Translations under genes and position numbers: made by a program
In this document: positions 17,839 to 26,632 of the stretch, in pieces
How the letters are laid out: each line of letters opens with the position of its first letter
Numbering within the stretch: the first letter of the stretch is position 1
The notes under the pieces: model-generated
The model's input: only the letters and a program-made list of their open reading frames with translations
Database searches by the model: none
What the model was told of the DNA's origin: nothing
Assembly (NCBI RefSeq): GCF_030908215.1
Contig: NZ_JAVFJK010000002.1
Location: 62,001-126,000 of the forward strand
Source of the DNA: Sinomonas sp. ASV486
GTDB lineage: Bacteria > Actinomycetota > Actinomycetes > Actinomycetales > Micrococcaceae
Length of the DNA: 64,000 nucleotides
Reading direction: 5' to 3'

Positions 17839-18420
17839 GTGTCAAGCCTCACCCTCAGCAAGGGCAGCAACCTCTCCCTCACCAAGGCGGATCCGGGCCT
17901 CACTCGGGCCATGGTCGGCCTCGGCTGGGATCCACGCACGACGGCGGGCGAGATGTTCGATCTCGACGCGAGCGCCCTGCTCGTCTCGGCACGCGGAAGG
18001 GTCCGCAGCAACGACGATTTCATCTTCTACAACCAGCTCGAGTCCAAGGACGGCTCGGTAGTCCACCAGGGCGACAACCGCACCGGCGAGGGCGAGGGCG
18101 ACGACGAGCAGATCCTCATCGATCTCACGAAGATCGCGCCCGAGATCGAGAAGGTCGTGATCGTCGTCTCGATCGACCAGGCCGAGGCGCGCCACCAGAA
18201 CTTCGGCATGGTCCGCGGGGCGTTCTGCCGCGTGGTGAACGACTCCACCGCGCAGGAGGTCGTGCGCTACGACCTCACCGAGGACGCCGCGAGCGAGACG
18301 TGCATGATCTTCGCGGAGATCTACCGCCACGGGAACGAGTGGAAGTTCCGCGCGGTGGGCCAGGGCTACGCGTCCGGCCTCCACGGCGTCGCCACCGACT
18401 ACGGCATCGTCCTCGACTGA
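17839..18420 (+). CDS. terD: TerD-family stress protein
   Basis: This 193-aa canonical TerD protein has FDLDASALL, DGSVVHQGDNRTGEGEGDDE with all acidic Ca2+-ligand residues, and the C-terminal EWKFRAVGQGYASGL. It is very similar to the following TerD, so the pair looks like a recent tandem duplication. AAGGAG precedes GTG 17839, and the spacing to the previous gene is 42 bases. Confidence 0.93.
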   Translation: MSSLTLSKGSNLSLTKADPGLTRAMVGLGWDPRTTAGEMFDLDASALLVSARGRVRSNDDFIFYNQLESKDGSVVHQGDNRTGEGEGDDEQILIDLTKIAPEIEKVVIVVSIDQAEARHQNFGMVRGAFCRVVNDSTAQEVVRYDLTEDAASETCMIFAEIYRHGNEWKFRAVGQGYASGLHGVATDYGIVLD

Positions 18421-18469
18421 CCGCCGCGGCACAGGCAGGACCCAGACCTCAATCCCGAAGGAGCATGAC

Positions 18470-19051
18470 ATGGCAGGACTGACCCTTTCCAAGGGCGGCA
18501 ATCTCTCCCTCACCAAGACCGACCCGGGTCTGGCCAACGCGATCGTGGGCCTCGGATGGGACCCGCGCACGACGACGGGCGACGCCTTCGATCTGGACGC
18601 CTCGGCCCTGCTTCTGGGTGCCAACGGCAAGGTCCGCTCCGACGCGGACTTCATCTTCTACAACCAGAAGCAGTCGGCCGACGGCTCGGTGGAGCACATG
18701 GGCGACAATCGCACGGGCGAGGGCGAGGGCGACGACGAGCAGATCAAGGTCCACCTCGTCAACGTGCCGGCCGACATCGAGCGCATCGTCGTGGTCGTCA
18801 GCATCGATCAGGCCGAGGCCCGCCGGCAGAACTTCGGCATGGTCCGCTCCGCCTACTGCCGCATCGTCAACGAGGCCTCGAACGCCGAGGTGGTTCGCTA
18901 TGACCTCTCGGAGGATGCCGCCGCCGAGACGTGCATGATCTTCGCAGAGCTCTACCGGAACGCGGGCGAGTGGAAGTTCAAGGCAGTCGGCCAGGGCTAC
19001 GCGAGCGGTCTGGCCGGCGTCGCCACCGACTTCGGCGTGAACCTCGGCTGA
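18470..19051 (+). CDS. terD: TerD-family stress protein (tandem paralogue)
   Basis: This 193-aa TerD protein closely parallels the preceding gene: FDLDASALLLGANGK, DGSVEHMGDNRTGEGEGDDE and EWKFKAVGQGYASGLAGVATDFG. AAGGAG lies 6 bases before ATG 18470. The three TerD proteins and TelA probably form a complex with the DUF475 protein at the membrane, as inferred for other Ter systems. Confidence 0.93.
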   Translation: MAGLTLSKGGNLSLTKTDPGLANAIVGLGWDPRTTTGDAFDLDASALLLGANGKVRSDADFIFYNQKQSADGSVEHMGDNRTGEGEGDDEQIKVHLVNVPADIERIVVVVSIDQAEARRQNFGMVRSAYCRIVNEASNAEVVRYDLSEDAAAETCMIFAELYRNAGEWKFKAVGQGYASGLAGVATDFGVNLG

Positions 19052-19115
19052 CGACGTCCCCGCGGCAGTACCCGCCCCATATCCGGCCCACCCTCCACCT
19101 GTAGGAGCCTTCGCG

Positions 19116-20315
19116 ATGTCCATCTCCCTGACCCCACCAGACCCCACCGAGTCCCAGGACGCCCTCGTCCTCCAGGCACCCGACTCCGCGCCCGTGGTGA
19201 AGGAGGAGGAAGCCGCAGGGATGGTCCCGGTCGGCAGCGAGCGCCAGTCCGAGATCGCGAGCCAGGCCAAGGCCTTCGTGGCGGAGATCGCGGCGATGGA
19301 CTCGCGGAGCCCCGATTTCCAGCAGAAGGTCGAGGGCCTCAACCGCTTCGCGGGCAGGGAGATGGTCGCCTCCTCGGACGCCTCCAACCGCATGCTCGAC
19401 CACTCGAACACGTCGCGCGCGAGCGCGAAGAAGTCGGGCAACAGTGCCCAGATGTACGTCGCCTCGACCCTCGGCGAGCTGCGCACCACCGTCGAGGACC
19501 TCACTCCGAACCAGGAGCTGGGCGCGGGCCGGAAGATCCTCGGCTTCGTCCCGGGCGGCAACAAGCTCGCGCGCTACTTCCAGCGCTACGAGTCGGCCCA
19601 GACGCAGCTGGACAAGATCATCAAGGCCCTCATGTCCGGCCAGGACGCCCTCATGAAGGACAACGCGTCGCTCGCCGAGGAGAAGACGAACCTCTGGGAG
19701 GTCATGAAGCAGCTCTCCGAGTACGCCGTCTTCGCCCAGGAACTGGACAAGGCCACGGTCGAGAAGATCGAGGAAGTCCGCCGCAACGGTCAGACCGAGC
19801 ACGCGCAGCACCTCGAGTCGGATGTCCTGTTCCCCGTGCGCCAGCGCCGTCAGGACATCCTCACGCAGCTGGCCGTGTCAGTGCAGGGCTACCTCGCGAT
19901 CGACCTGATCCGGAAGAACAACACCGAGCTCATCAAGGGCGTGGACCGCGCCCGCACGACGACGATCAGCGCCCTCCGCACGGCGGTGATCGTCGCGCAG
20001 GCGCTCGCCAACCAGAAGCTCGTGCTCGACCAGATCGACGCGATCAACACGACGACGAACAACATGATCCTGCGAACCTCGGAGATGCTGAAGGACCAGA
20101 CCACGCGCATCCACCAGCAGGCGTCCAGCTCGGGCGTCTCGGTCCAGACGCTTGAGAAGGCCTTCGCGAACATCTACCAGACGATGGACGCGATCGACAC
20201 GTTCCGTTCCCAGGCTGCCAAGAACATGGAAAGCACGGTCCAGGCGCTCGAGTCGGGGCTCGAGAGGTCGCGCCCGTACATCGAGCGCGTGCGCCGGCAG
20301 GAGGGGAACGCCTGA
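19116..20315 (+). CDS. telA: TelA-family toxic anion resistance protein
   Basis: The 399-aa protein is almost fully helical. It has FVPGGNKLARYFQRYESAQTQL, the EKTNLWEVMKQLSEYAVFAQELD block, and the C-terminal coiled coil of the TelA/KlaA family (DLIRKNNTELIKGVDRARTTTISALRTA). TelA proteins occur with TerC/TerD and are linked to tellurite and cell-envelope stress; the mechanism is unresolved. It ends the first Ter operon, with a single base before the convergent gene's stop. Confidence 0.92.
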   Translation: MSISLTPPDPTESQDALVLQAPDSAPVVKEEEAAGMVPVGSERQSEIASQAKAFVAEIAAMDSRSPDFQQKVEGLNRFAGREMVASSDASNRMLDHSNTSRASAKKSGNSAQMYVASTLGELRTTVEDLTPNQELGAGRKILGFVPGGNKLARYFQRYESAQTQLDKIIKALMSGQDALMKDNASLAEEKTNLWEVMKQLSEYAVFAQELDKATVEKIEEVRRNGQTEHAQHLESDVLFPVRQRRQDILTQLAVSVQGYLAIDLIRKNNTELIKGVDRARTTTISALRTAVIVAQALANQKLVLDQIDAINTTTNNMILRTSEMLKDQTTRIHQQASSSGVSVQTLEKAFANIYQTMDAIDTFRSQAAKNMESTVQALESGLERSRPYIERVRRQEGNA

Positions 20316-20316
20316 G

Positions 20317-21606
20317 TCAGGCCTCCGGCTCCCCGGCGTCCTCGGGGTGGTCGGCCAGCTCGAGCGCAGCGTCGTCGGCGGCCTCCCCGCCGTCCTCGTC
20401 GAGCGCGGCGTAGTCGAGCGGCTGCTCGTCCTCGTCGTCGGCCTCGCCGCCCTCGTAGTCCACGACCGCGTCATAGACGGCGTCGAGGGCGGCGACCGGG
20501 ACGCTGACCATGCCGTCAGCCGTGGTGAGCAGTCCCAGGGCCTCGAGCTCCCGGATCTCCGTGAGGAGCCCCTCGGCGAGCCCCTTGAGCTGCTGGGATG
20601 CGTCGGGGCCGAGCTCTTCCTCCACGCCCAGATCATCCCCGTGCACGTTGAGGCCGCTGGGGTCGGCACCCAGGGAAACGACGTCGTCGAGGGGGAAGGG
20701 CTCCTGGTGGACCGCGGCGGTCAGGATCGTCGTGAGGACCGCGGCGGTCTCGCCCTCGAGCGTGCCCGGTGTGCCGTCGGTGCATGCGGCCACCACGATC
20801 TCGGTCCCGAGGAACTGCGCCTCGAGCTGCCCCAGCCCATCGCTGTTCCCCAGATCGGCGGCGCCCTCGCCGGGCCGCGCTGACCCGCCTGTGACGTCCA
20901 CGAGTTCGGCGTTGACCATGGCCTCCCACAGTCGACGGGCCCGGTCGGGGGAGCCCACGATCTCGGCCGCGGTGGCCAATGAGTCCTCGGACAGCGTGGC
21001 GTCCGGAGTCGTCTCGCGTCCGGCGCCGAGCCAGCCGAGGAGCGCGCGGGCGTGCTGCACGAACGGCGCGCTTGCGGCGAACTCGGCGGCCTCCTCCTCT
21101 GTCGCCTCAGGAAGACCGTCTCGGGGGCTCGCGTCCACAATCCCGCCGAGCTTCTCCGCCTCGGTGTCGAGGACCTCCGCCACGGCTTCGAGTTCGTCGG
21201 CGGTCCCCTCCCACCGGCCGGTCTCCTCGAGGAAGCTGAGCCAGTCCACGAGCGTGCCCACCACGTACCTCTGGTCGTCGACGGCCGCGTCCTCCGGATC
21301 CGCGGAGGCCGCCACGTCGTCGAGGAACGGCGGCAGGAAACCGGCCACCTGATCAGGGTCGAGGCGCAGGGTCGGGGCTCCCTTGCCGAGGCTCGAGACG
21401 ATCGTGACGAACATCTTCACCACGAGCAGCTGGCCCGTGGCGAAGGCGGAGAGGTCATCCTCGCCCTGGGACGCCCATGCGATGTAGTCGGGGGTAAGCC
21501 GGTCGACCATGAGGTCGACACTCCGGCGCCGGCGCTCGTACTCGCCCAGCGGCGTCGCGGTGCGCGGGCGGGTGTTCTTCGGCTTGCGCGTGCGGCTCTT
21601 CGGCAT
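20317..21606 (-). CDS. Conserved acidic hypothetical protein
   Basis: The 429-aa protein begins with a basic tail (MPKSRTRKPKNTRPRTAT) and is otherwise acidic and helical, ending with an Asp/Glu-rich tail (EGGEADDEDEQPLDYAALDEDGGEAADD). I recognise no catalytic motif. The middle segment (LDPDQVAGFLPPFLDDVAA, YVVGTLVDWLSFLEETGRW) has the look of SEC-C/DUF-type helical domains, but I cannot name a family. Its stop lies one base from the telA stop, so the two genes converge without a terminator. Confidence 0.6.
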   Translation of the reverse strand: MPKSRTRKPKNTRPRTATPLGEYERRRRSVDLMVDRLTPDYIAWASQGEDDLSAFATGQLLVVKMFVTIVSSLGKGAPTLRLDPDQVAGFLPPFLDDVAASADPEDAAVDDQRYVVGTLVDWLSFLEETGRWEGTADELEAVAEVLDTEAEKLGGIVDASPRDGLPEATEEEAAEFAASAPFVQHARALLGWLGAGRETTPDATLSEDSLATAAEIVGSPDRARRLWEAMVNAELVDVTGGSARPGEGAADLGNSDGLGQLEAQFLGTEIVVAACTDGTPGTLEGETAAVLTTILTAAVHQEPFPLDDVVSLGADPSGLNVHGDDLGVEEELGPDASQQLKGLAEGLLTEIRELEALGLLTTADGMVSVPVAALDAVYDAVVDYEGGEADDEDEQPLDYAALDEDGGEAADDAALELADHPEDAGEPEA

Positions 21607-21699
21607 GACACGAGCGTACGCTCTCTGACGTATGACGGCGCCGCCTCACTTCCCCCGTGCGTGCTGCGGGCGCGCTGTGCGTTCATAGCACGTTCGTCC

Positions 21700-21719
21700 A
21701 GCGTTCACGCGTGAATGCT
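21700..21719. promoter_or_regulatory. 20-bp near-perfect palindrome upstream of the DUF6454 gene
   Basis: AGCGTTCACGCGTGAATGCT is a palindrome with one mismatched pair, 62 bases before the DUF6454 start codon. It has the size and symmetry of a TetR- or LacI-type operator. The controlling regulator is unknown. Confidence 0.4.
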
Positions 21720-21780
21720 AGGACATGCTCATGGGCCGGCACTGTCGGCCCCTTGCGAACCCCGTCTACGGAGGCTCCTC

Positions 21781-22785
21781 ATGAGTAGGACACGTCAGCG
21801 CAAGATCATCGCGGCCGGAATGGCTGCATTCATCGCTCTCACGGCAGGGGGCGCCGTTGCCGCACAAGCGGCCGGCCAGCCGTCAGGGAACATCGACCAC
21901 CACGACGTCACGACGACCCTCGCCACCGACTTCGATGCTGTGAGCCGAAGCACGAGCTGGCAGCTTACCAGCAAGCAGAAGCTGAATTTTCCCACGTACC
22001 ACACCGAGGGGATCGCCTTCAGCCCGGACCACATCTTCCTCTCGGCCGTCCAGATCATCGAGCCGACCGTGAAGTACCCGACCCCGCAGAACGGCTTCGA
22101 CCGCACCCCCGGCAAGGGAGTGGGCCACCTCTTCGTCATGGACCGGAATGGCAGCCTCCAGAAGGACATCACCCTCGGGGAGGGGGATATGTACCACCCG
22201 GGTGGGATCGACTTCGACGGGACCAACGTGTGGGTTCCCGTGGCGCAGTACCGGCCCAACAGCAGCGCGATCATCTACCGCGTCGACGCTGGAACCCTGG
22301 ACGTGCAGAAGCAGTTCGAGGTCCCCGACCATTTCGGCGGCATCGTCAGGGATCTGCAGACGGGCCACCTTGTGGGCAATACCTGGGGCTCGCGCCGCTT
22401 CGCCGAATGGAACCTCCAGGGCAAGCAGTTGGCCACGTGGGACAACCCGAACTTCTTCATCGACTACCAGGACTGCCAGTACGTGCCGAACTCCAAGATG
22501 CTGTGCGGGGGCGTGACGAACCTTCCCCAGACCCCGGCCGCTGGGGGAAGCAGCGCAACCTACGAGTTGGGCGGGATGGCGATGATCGACTTGACGTCCC
22601 AAAGCGTGATCCGCGAGGTCCCGTTCCAGAAGTGGTCCACTGCCGGCCATGTCGCAACGCGCAATCCCTTCAAGATGACCGCGGACGGCGACCACCTCAC
22701 GCTCAAGGTCGCGCCTGACAACGGTGACGAGGGCAACGGCACGGAGATCCTCACCTACGAGGCCACTGTCAGCCCAACACACTAG
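21781..22785 (+). CDS. Secreted DUF6454-like protein (beta-propeller-like)
   Basis: About 334 aa. A Sec signal peptide is clear (SRTRQRKIIAAGMAAFIALT then GGAVAAQAAG, cleavage near AQA-A). The mature part has repeated strands such as YHTEGIAFSPDHIFLSAV, MYHPGGIDFDGTNVWVPVA and RDLQTGHLVGNTWGSRRFAEWN, typical of DUF6454 and related propeller-like proteins of unknown ligand. GGAGG lies 6 bases before ATG 21781, which fixes the start. A strong hairpin terminator follows. Confidence 0.72.
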   Translation: MSRTRQRKIIAAGMAAFIALTAGGAVAAQAAGQPSGNIDHHDVTTTLATDFDAVSRSTSWQLTSKQKLNFPTYHTEGIAFSPDHIFLSAVQIIEPTVKYPTPQNGFDRTPGKGVGHLFVMDRNGSLQKDITLGEGDMYHPGGIDFDGTNVWVPVAQYRPNSSAIIYRVDAGTLDVQKQFEVPDHFGGIVRDLQTGHLVGNTWGSRRFAEWNLQGKQLATWDNPNFFIDYQDCQYVPNSKMLCGGVTNLPQTPAAGGSSATYELGGMAMIDLTSQSVIREVPFQKWSTAGHVATRNPFKMTADGDHLTLKVAPDNGDEGNGTEILTYEATVSPTH

Positions 22786-22820
22786 GCAGCGGTTGGCCGC
22801 ACGATGCGGCACCGCCCGAG

Positions 22821-22857
22821 TGGGCTGGTGCGTCCGGAAAACCGGCGCACCAGCCCA
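22821..22857. terminator. Bidirectional hairpin terminator
   Basis: TGGGCTGGTGCGTCCGG pairs with CCGGCGCACCAGCCCA around a loop of AAAA, with one bulge. It lies between the convergent DUF6454 and VWA genes, 36 bases after one stop and 33 before the other. Confidence 0.75.
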
Positions 22858-22889
22858 TTCCTGTCTGATGGTAATGGGCGCACGATGGC

Positions 22890-24803
22890 TCAGAGGCTGC
22901 TGGCGAGGTCCTTGAGCACGTCCTGGATCCGCGTCGGGTCGGTCGCGTCGAAGTACTGACCGCCCGAGGAGGCCGCGATCTTCTGGAGCGCCTCGGTGTC
23001 CGCCTGAGCCCCGTAGGCGAGGGTGAAGACCTTGATCTTCTTGCCCGTCGCCGACTGGGCAGACAGCTTCGCGATCGTGTCCTCGAGCGTGCCCGGCCGT
23101 GCCGTGTCGTTGGTGCCGTCGCTGAGGAGGATCACGGAGTTGAGCGCGTCCGAGCGGTAGCCGGCGCCCACCGTGTCCACGGCGAGCCCCACGGCCTCAT
23201 AGAGCGGTGTGTAGGCGATCGGGGACAGCCCGTGCACCTTGGCGGAGATTGACTCCCGCTGCGCCTTGACGCTCGCGAGCTGCTGCACGACGCCGGGCTC
23301 GAGCGCGCCGCCGTCCTTGTTGGAGAAGCCCTCGATCCCGACTTGGTCGTCGTACCCGAAGAGGGCCAGAGCGCCGTCGACCGCATTCTTCGCCGCCTGG
23401 ATCTTCGTGACCCCTGGCTGGATCTCGTCTCGCATCGAACCGGAGACGTCCACGGCAAACAGCACCCGTGCGGGCTTGCGCACCGCGGCGAAGCCCTTCT
23501 GCAGTCCGGTGACGAGCTCGGCCGAGGGCGTCTCGAGGATCGTTGACGCGGTCCCGAAGTGACCGGCGTCGGCCACCGCGAGGTCCGCCTCACCGCGGAT
23601 GTCCCGGAACCCGGAGGCGCGCACCGCGGTCTGGCCCTCTGTGGTCCGCGCGAACCGGACAAAGTCCTCGCCTGCTGCCCGCTGGGCGTCACCGACCCAC
23701 GTCGCGGAGAGCACGACGGCCGGCGAGTCGGCCGCGAAGACGCCGTCGGACGGGTAGTACGGGGTGAGCTGGACTTTGGGCGGGGCACCATTGGCAAGGG
23801 TTGTGCCGTCGGGGCTCGTGATCCCGCGGTTGTACTCCCACACGGACTTCTCGTCGGTGATGACGGCGGAGAGGGTGCCGGATGCCGCCTTGGTGTCCGC
23901 CGCGTCACGGATCGAGTTCAGGAAGTGCGCCGGAGTGGTGAGGTAGCTGCTCGTCGCGCTTTCCCCGAGCCGCACCTGGGAGGTCACGAAGCTCGAGGCG
24001 AGGTCCGCCGTCGTGAGCATGCCGCTGTGCCCGGCCGCAGCCGAGTAGGCGGTCGCGAGGGCGAAGAGGCCGGAACTTGCCATGGTCGGGTTGGCCTTGG
24101 CGATGCGGAAGTAGCCCCATTCGGGCTTGCCAGCACGCTCCCAGCTGCGCGGGTCGGAGGCAACCTTGTAGACGTCCGCCCACGTGGGCGGCTTCGCGTC
24201 CCAGCCGAGTGCGGCGGCCATCTCGGGCGGCATCGCGACCGTGACGGCGGTCGAGGCAACGCTCATGCCGGATTCGGGGACGATCGAGGAGCCCTGCCCC
24301 TTGGCGGACCGGGCGGTGGCGAGCCAGACCGAGGCATCCGGGATCCACACGGCGGGCTGCTGGTCGGCGGGCGTCGCGGCGAAGCCGCGCGCGGCGTCGT
24401 CGGCGGCCAGACCGGACTTGCGGGCCGCAACCTTGACGTCCACGCAACGCCCGCCTGCGTTCCGCTTGGCTCCCTGGTAGGCGTCCGCGACGGCGCGGAC
24501 CATTCCCGCGTTCTCGGGCGAGGCGAGCACGTTGAGCCGGGTGCACGGGGCGGCGCCCGGGGCGCTCGGAAAGGTGTCCCCCACGAGGGCTGCTGCGGGC
24601 TGCGTCGGTGTGAGCTTGGCCGTCGTTGCCTTCGGAATGCGGTTGACGGTCAGCGAATTGTAGAGCGAGGGCGCCCACAGGAATCCTGCGAGGACCAGGG
24701 CTGCGACCGTGCCCCCGATGATCGTGAGGCGTCCCCAGGGACGGGTTGCGCGGCGTCGACGGGAGGCGCGACGGCTTGAAGGGGAAGTACTTCGTCTGCC
24801 CAT
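22890..24803 (-). CDS. Substrate-binding and VWA-domain membrane-anchored protein
   Basis: The 637-aa protein has an Arg-rich cytoplasmic start and a membrane helix at about residues 27-48 (LTIIGGTVAALVLAGFLWA). An extracellular region (about 85-430) resembles a periplasmic solute-binding fold (LNVLASPENAGMVRAVADAYQ, PAVWIPDASVWL, YYPSDGVFAADSPAVVL). A C-terminal von Willebrand A domain has MIDAS DVSGSMRDE at about 450 plus PLYEAVGLAV and ILLSDGTNDT. A role in envelope assembly or metal-dependent adhesion is inferred only from the domain types. It lies between the Ter clusters but differs from the TerY-type cytosolic VWA proteins. Confidence 0.82.
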   Translation of the reverse strand: MGRRSTSPSSRRASRRRRATRPWGRLTIIGGTVAALVLAGFLWAPSLYNSLTVNRIPKATTAKLTPTQPAAALVGDTFPSAPGAAPCTRLNVLASPENAGMVRAVADAYQGAKRNAGGRCVDVKVAARKSGLAADDAARGFAATPADQQPAVWIPDASVWLATARSAKGQGSSIVPESGMSVASTAVTVAMPPEMAAALGWDAKPPTWADVYKVASDPRSWERAGKPEWGYFRIAKANPTMASSGLFALATAYSAAAGHSGMLTTADLASSFVTSQVRLGESATSSYLTTPAHFLNSIRDAADTKAASGTLSAVITDEKSVWEYNRGITSPDGTTLANGAPPKVQLTPYYPSDGVFAADSPAVVLSATWVGDAQRAAGEDFVRFARTTEGQTAVRASGFRDIRGEADLAVADAGHFGTASTILETPSAELVTGLQKGFAAVRKPARVLFAVDVSGSMRDEIQPGVTKIQAAKNAVDGALALFGYDDQVGIEGFSNKDGGALEPGVVQQLASVKAQRESISAKVHGLSPIAYTPLYEAVGLAVDTVGAGYRSDALNSVILLSDGTNDTARPGTLEDTIAKLSAQSATGKKIKVFTLAYGAQADTEALQKIAASSGGQYFDATDPTRIQDVLKDLASSL

Positions 24804-24921
24804 GGCCCGAGGGACCTTTCGTCAAAGGCGCGCGCCAGCCAGCGCTGGGGGAAAAGCTGGACCCTCGGGACAGTACGGGCGCTACGGAAAGGGAGCATGA
24901 ACGACGGGTTAACGGCCGGGA

Positions 24922-24958
24922 AAGCAGCGAGGGCCGGGGATCCCGGCCCTCGCTGCTT
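24922..24958 (-). terminator. Perfect 16-bp hairpin, terminator of the DHA2 transporter gene
   Basis: AAGCAGCGAGGGCCGG pairs exactly with CCGGCCCTCGCTGCTT around a 5-base loop. It is downstream (minus strand) of the MFS gene and about 120 bases before the VWA gene's start codon. The gap 24804-25118 otherwise holds only the VWA leader and the 69-bp repeat. Confidence 0.75.
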
Positions 24959-25003
24959 GCGAAGCTTCAAGATACAACTGCCTGCCACGCGACGCGACTC
25001 GAC

Positions 25004-25141
25004 GCGCCGCCAGACCGCGACCGGCAGCTGGCGACCGGCAAGCCGACGATCACCCCGCGACTGCGACCTCCCGCGCCGCCAGACCGCGCCCGGCAGCCCG
25101 CGACCGGCAAGCCGAGGATCACCCCGCGACTGCGACCTCCC
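25004..25141. repeat. 69-bp tandem direct repeat spanning the 3' end of the DHA2 transporter gene
   Basis: Two copies (25004-25072 and 25073-25141) share GCGCCGCCAGACCGCG at one end and CCCGCGACTGCGACCTCCC at the other, with few mismatches. The right copy includes the last codons and stop of the MFS gene. The left copy therefore repeats that stop region 69 bases further downstream, a duplication of the gene's end. Confidence 0.75.
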
Positions 25142-26555
25142 GCGGCGCCGGCCGGACCTTGCCCGCCGCGCCCGGCACCGCGACCGCGCCGATGGCGGTC
25201 ACCGCCAGAATCCCGGCCGCGACACCGACCACGCTGCGCGCGGCGTCCACGAACCCGGTGGGCGTGAGGTTCCCGCCCCACGAGGTGAAGAGCGTGGTGA
25301 AGACGGCGATCCCGAGGGCTACCCCGACTTCCCGGATCGTCGCATTGGCGCCGGACGCCTTCGCATGGCCGGCCTCAGGCAGGGTCGCGAGGAGCGCCGT
25401 GGAGAGCGGGGCGAACACGAGGCCCATTCCAGCGCCCGCGAGGACGAACGGCGGCACGAGCGCCGAATACTCGATGGCCCGGGTCATCTCGAGCGCGATC
25501 CACCCGAGACCGATGGCCTGGAGTACAAGGCCCGCCGCGATGAACGGCCTCGCGCCGATCCGAGAGACGAAGAGACCGGCCACCGGGGCCACGACCATGG
25601 GCGCGAGCGTCCACGGCGCAGTCTTCCAGGCCGCCTCGAGCGCGGTGTCCCCCTGGACCAACTGGAGGAACTGGATGAGGAGGAAGATCGCGCCGAACGT
25701 TCCGAAGCTCATGCCGAACCCCAGGACATTGGACGCCGTGAAGGGGCGGTTGGCGAACATCCCGAGCGGGAGGAGGGGAGCCGCCGTCGTCCGCTGCCGG
25801 AGAAGGAACAGTGCGATAAGGACGGCTGCCGCGACCAGCGAGACGACCGTCTCGGCGGCGCCCCAGCCTACGGCCCCGCCGCGGATGATCCCGTAGACGA
25901 GGGCGAAGACGCCCGCGCCGCCCAGGACCGCGCCGAGCACGTCGAGCGGCTCGCTGAGGCCGCGGGACTCTGGAAGGCCAAGCCGTGCGAGCACGACCGC
26001 GACCACGCCCACGGGGACATTGATCCAGAAGATGGCCTCCCAGGACCACGATCCGAGCACGAGACCGCCCACGAGCGGGCCGACGGCCACGCCGAGGCCC
26101 GAGATGCCGCCCCAGATGCCGATGGCGAGCGCTCTCCGTTGCGCTGTGACTGATCCAGTGATGAGCGCGAGCGAGAGGGGCACGACGACGGCGCCTCCGA
26201 TCCCCTGCACGGCCCGGGCGGCGATGAGCTGGCCCGGATCGGTGCTGAGCGCGGCGAGGGCTGAGGCGATCGTGAAGAGTGCGATCCCGCCGAGGAAGAC
26301 GGATCGGCGGCCGATCCGGTCCCCGATCCCGGCCGCAAGGAGGATGCCGCTCGCGAAGGCGAGGGTGTAGGCGTTGACGACCCACTGGAGCTCATCGACG
26401 CTCGCGCCGAGGGTAGCCCGGATCGTGGGGAGCGCGTTGGTCACCACCAGGTTGTCGAGCGTGGCCATGAACATGGGGAGGGACGCCGCCGCGACGACGG
26501 CCCAGACGGGCCGCTGCGCGGCGCGGGTGGAGGAGGAACCTTGATCGAGTGCCAC
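25119..26555 (-). CDS. DHA2-family (EmrB/QacA-like) MFS efflux transporter
   Basis: The 478-aa protein has 14 predicted helices. Family features are ASLPMFMATLDNLVVTNALPTIR in helix 1, LQWVVNAYTLAFASGILLAAG, motif A GDRIGRRSVFLGG, and motif C GPLVGGLVLGSWSWEAIFWINVPVG. DHA2 pumps export drugs and toxic organics by proton antiport. It is divergent from a TetR gene with a large palindrome between them, so expression is probably repressed until ligand binds the TetR protein. Confidence 0.88.
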   Translation of the reverse strand: MALDQGSSSTRAAQRPVWAVVAAASLPMFMATLDNLVVTNALPTIRATLGASVDELQWVVNAYTLAFASGILLAAGIGDRIGRRSVFLGGIALFTIASALAALSTDPGQLIAARAVQGIGGAVVVPLSLALITGSVTAQRRALAIGIWGGISGLGVAVGPLVGGLVLGSWSWEAIFWINVPVGVVAVVLARLGLPESRGLSEPLDVLGAVLGGAGVFALVYGIIRGGAVGWGAAETVVSLVAAAVLIALFLLRQRTTAAPLLPLGMFANRPFTASNVLGFGMSFGTFGAIFLLIQFLQLVQGDTALEAAWKTAPWTLAPMVVAPVAGLFVSRIGARPFIAAGLVLQAIGLGWIALEMTRAIEYSALVPPFVLAGAGMGLVFAPLSTALLATLPEAGHAKASGANATIREVGVALGIAVFTTLFTSWGGNLTPTGFVDAARSVVGVAAGILAVTAIGAVAVPGAAGKVRPAPREVAVAG

Positions 26556-26589
26556 GGAATGCTCCTTGGGCGAGCGAGCTGGAGGATTA

Positions 26590-26632
26590 GTTATCGATCG
26601 ATTACTAAGAGGCTAAGTAATCGGCTGATAAC
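26590..26632. promoter_or_regulatory. TetR operator between the DHA2 pump and its regulator
   Basis: Left arm GTTATCGATCGATTACTAA (26590-26608) and right arm TAAGTAATCGGCTGATAAC (26614-26632) match at 14 of 19 positions around GAGGC. The region is AT-rich in an otherwise GC-rich window and lies directly before the tetR ATG, and 35 bases from the pump start. Binding here would block both genes. Confidence 0.75.

Noticed and set aside
16018-20315. Tellurite-resistance plasmid or transposon carrying the first Ter cluster
   Set aside because: No integrase, transposase, att-like repeats or change in base composition; such Ter genes are ordinary chromosomal genes in this group.
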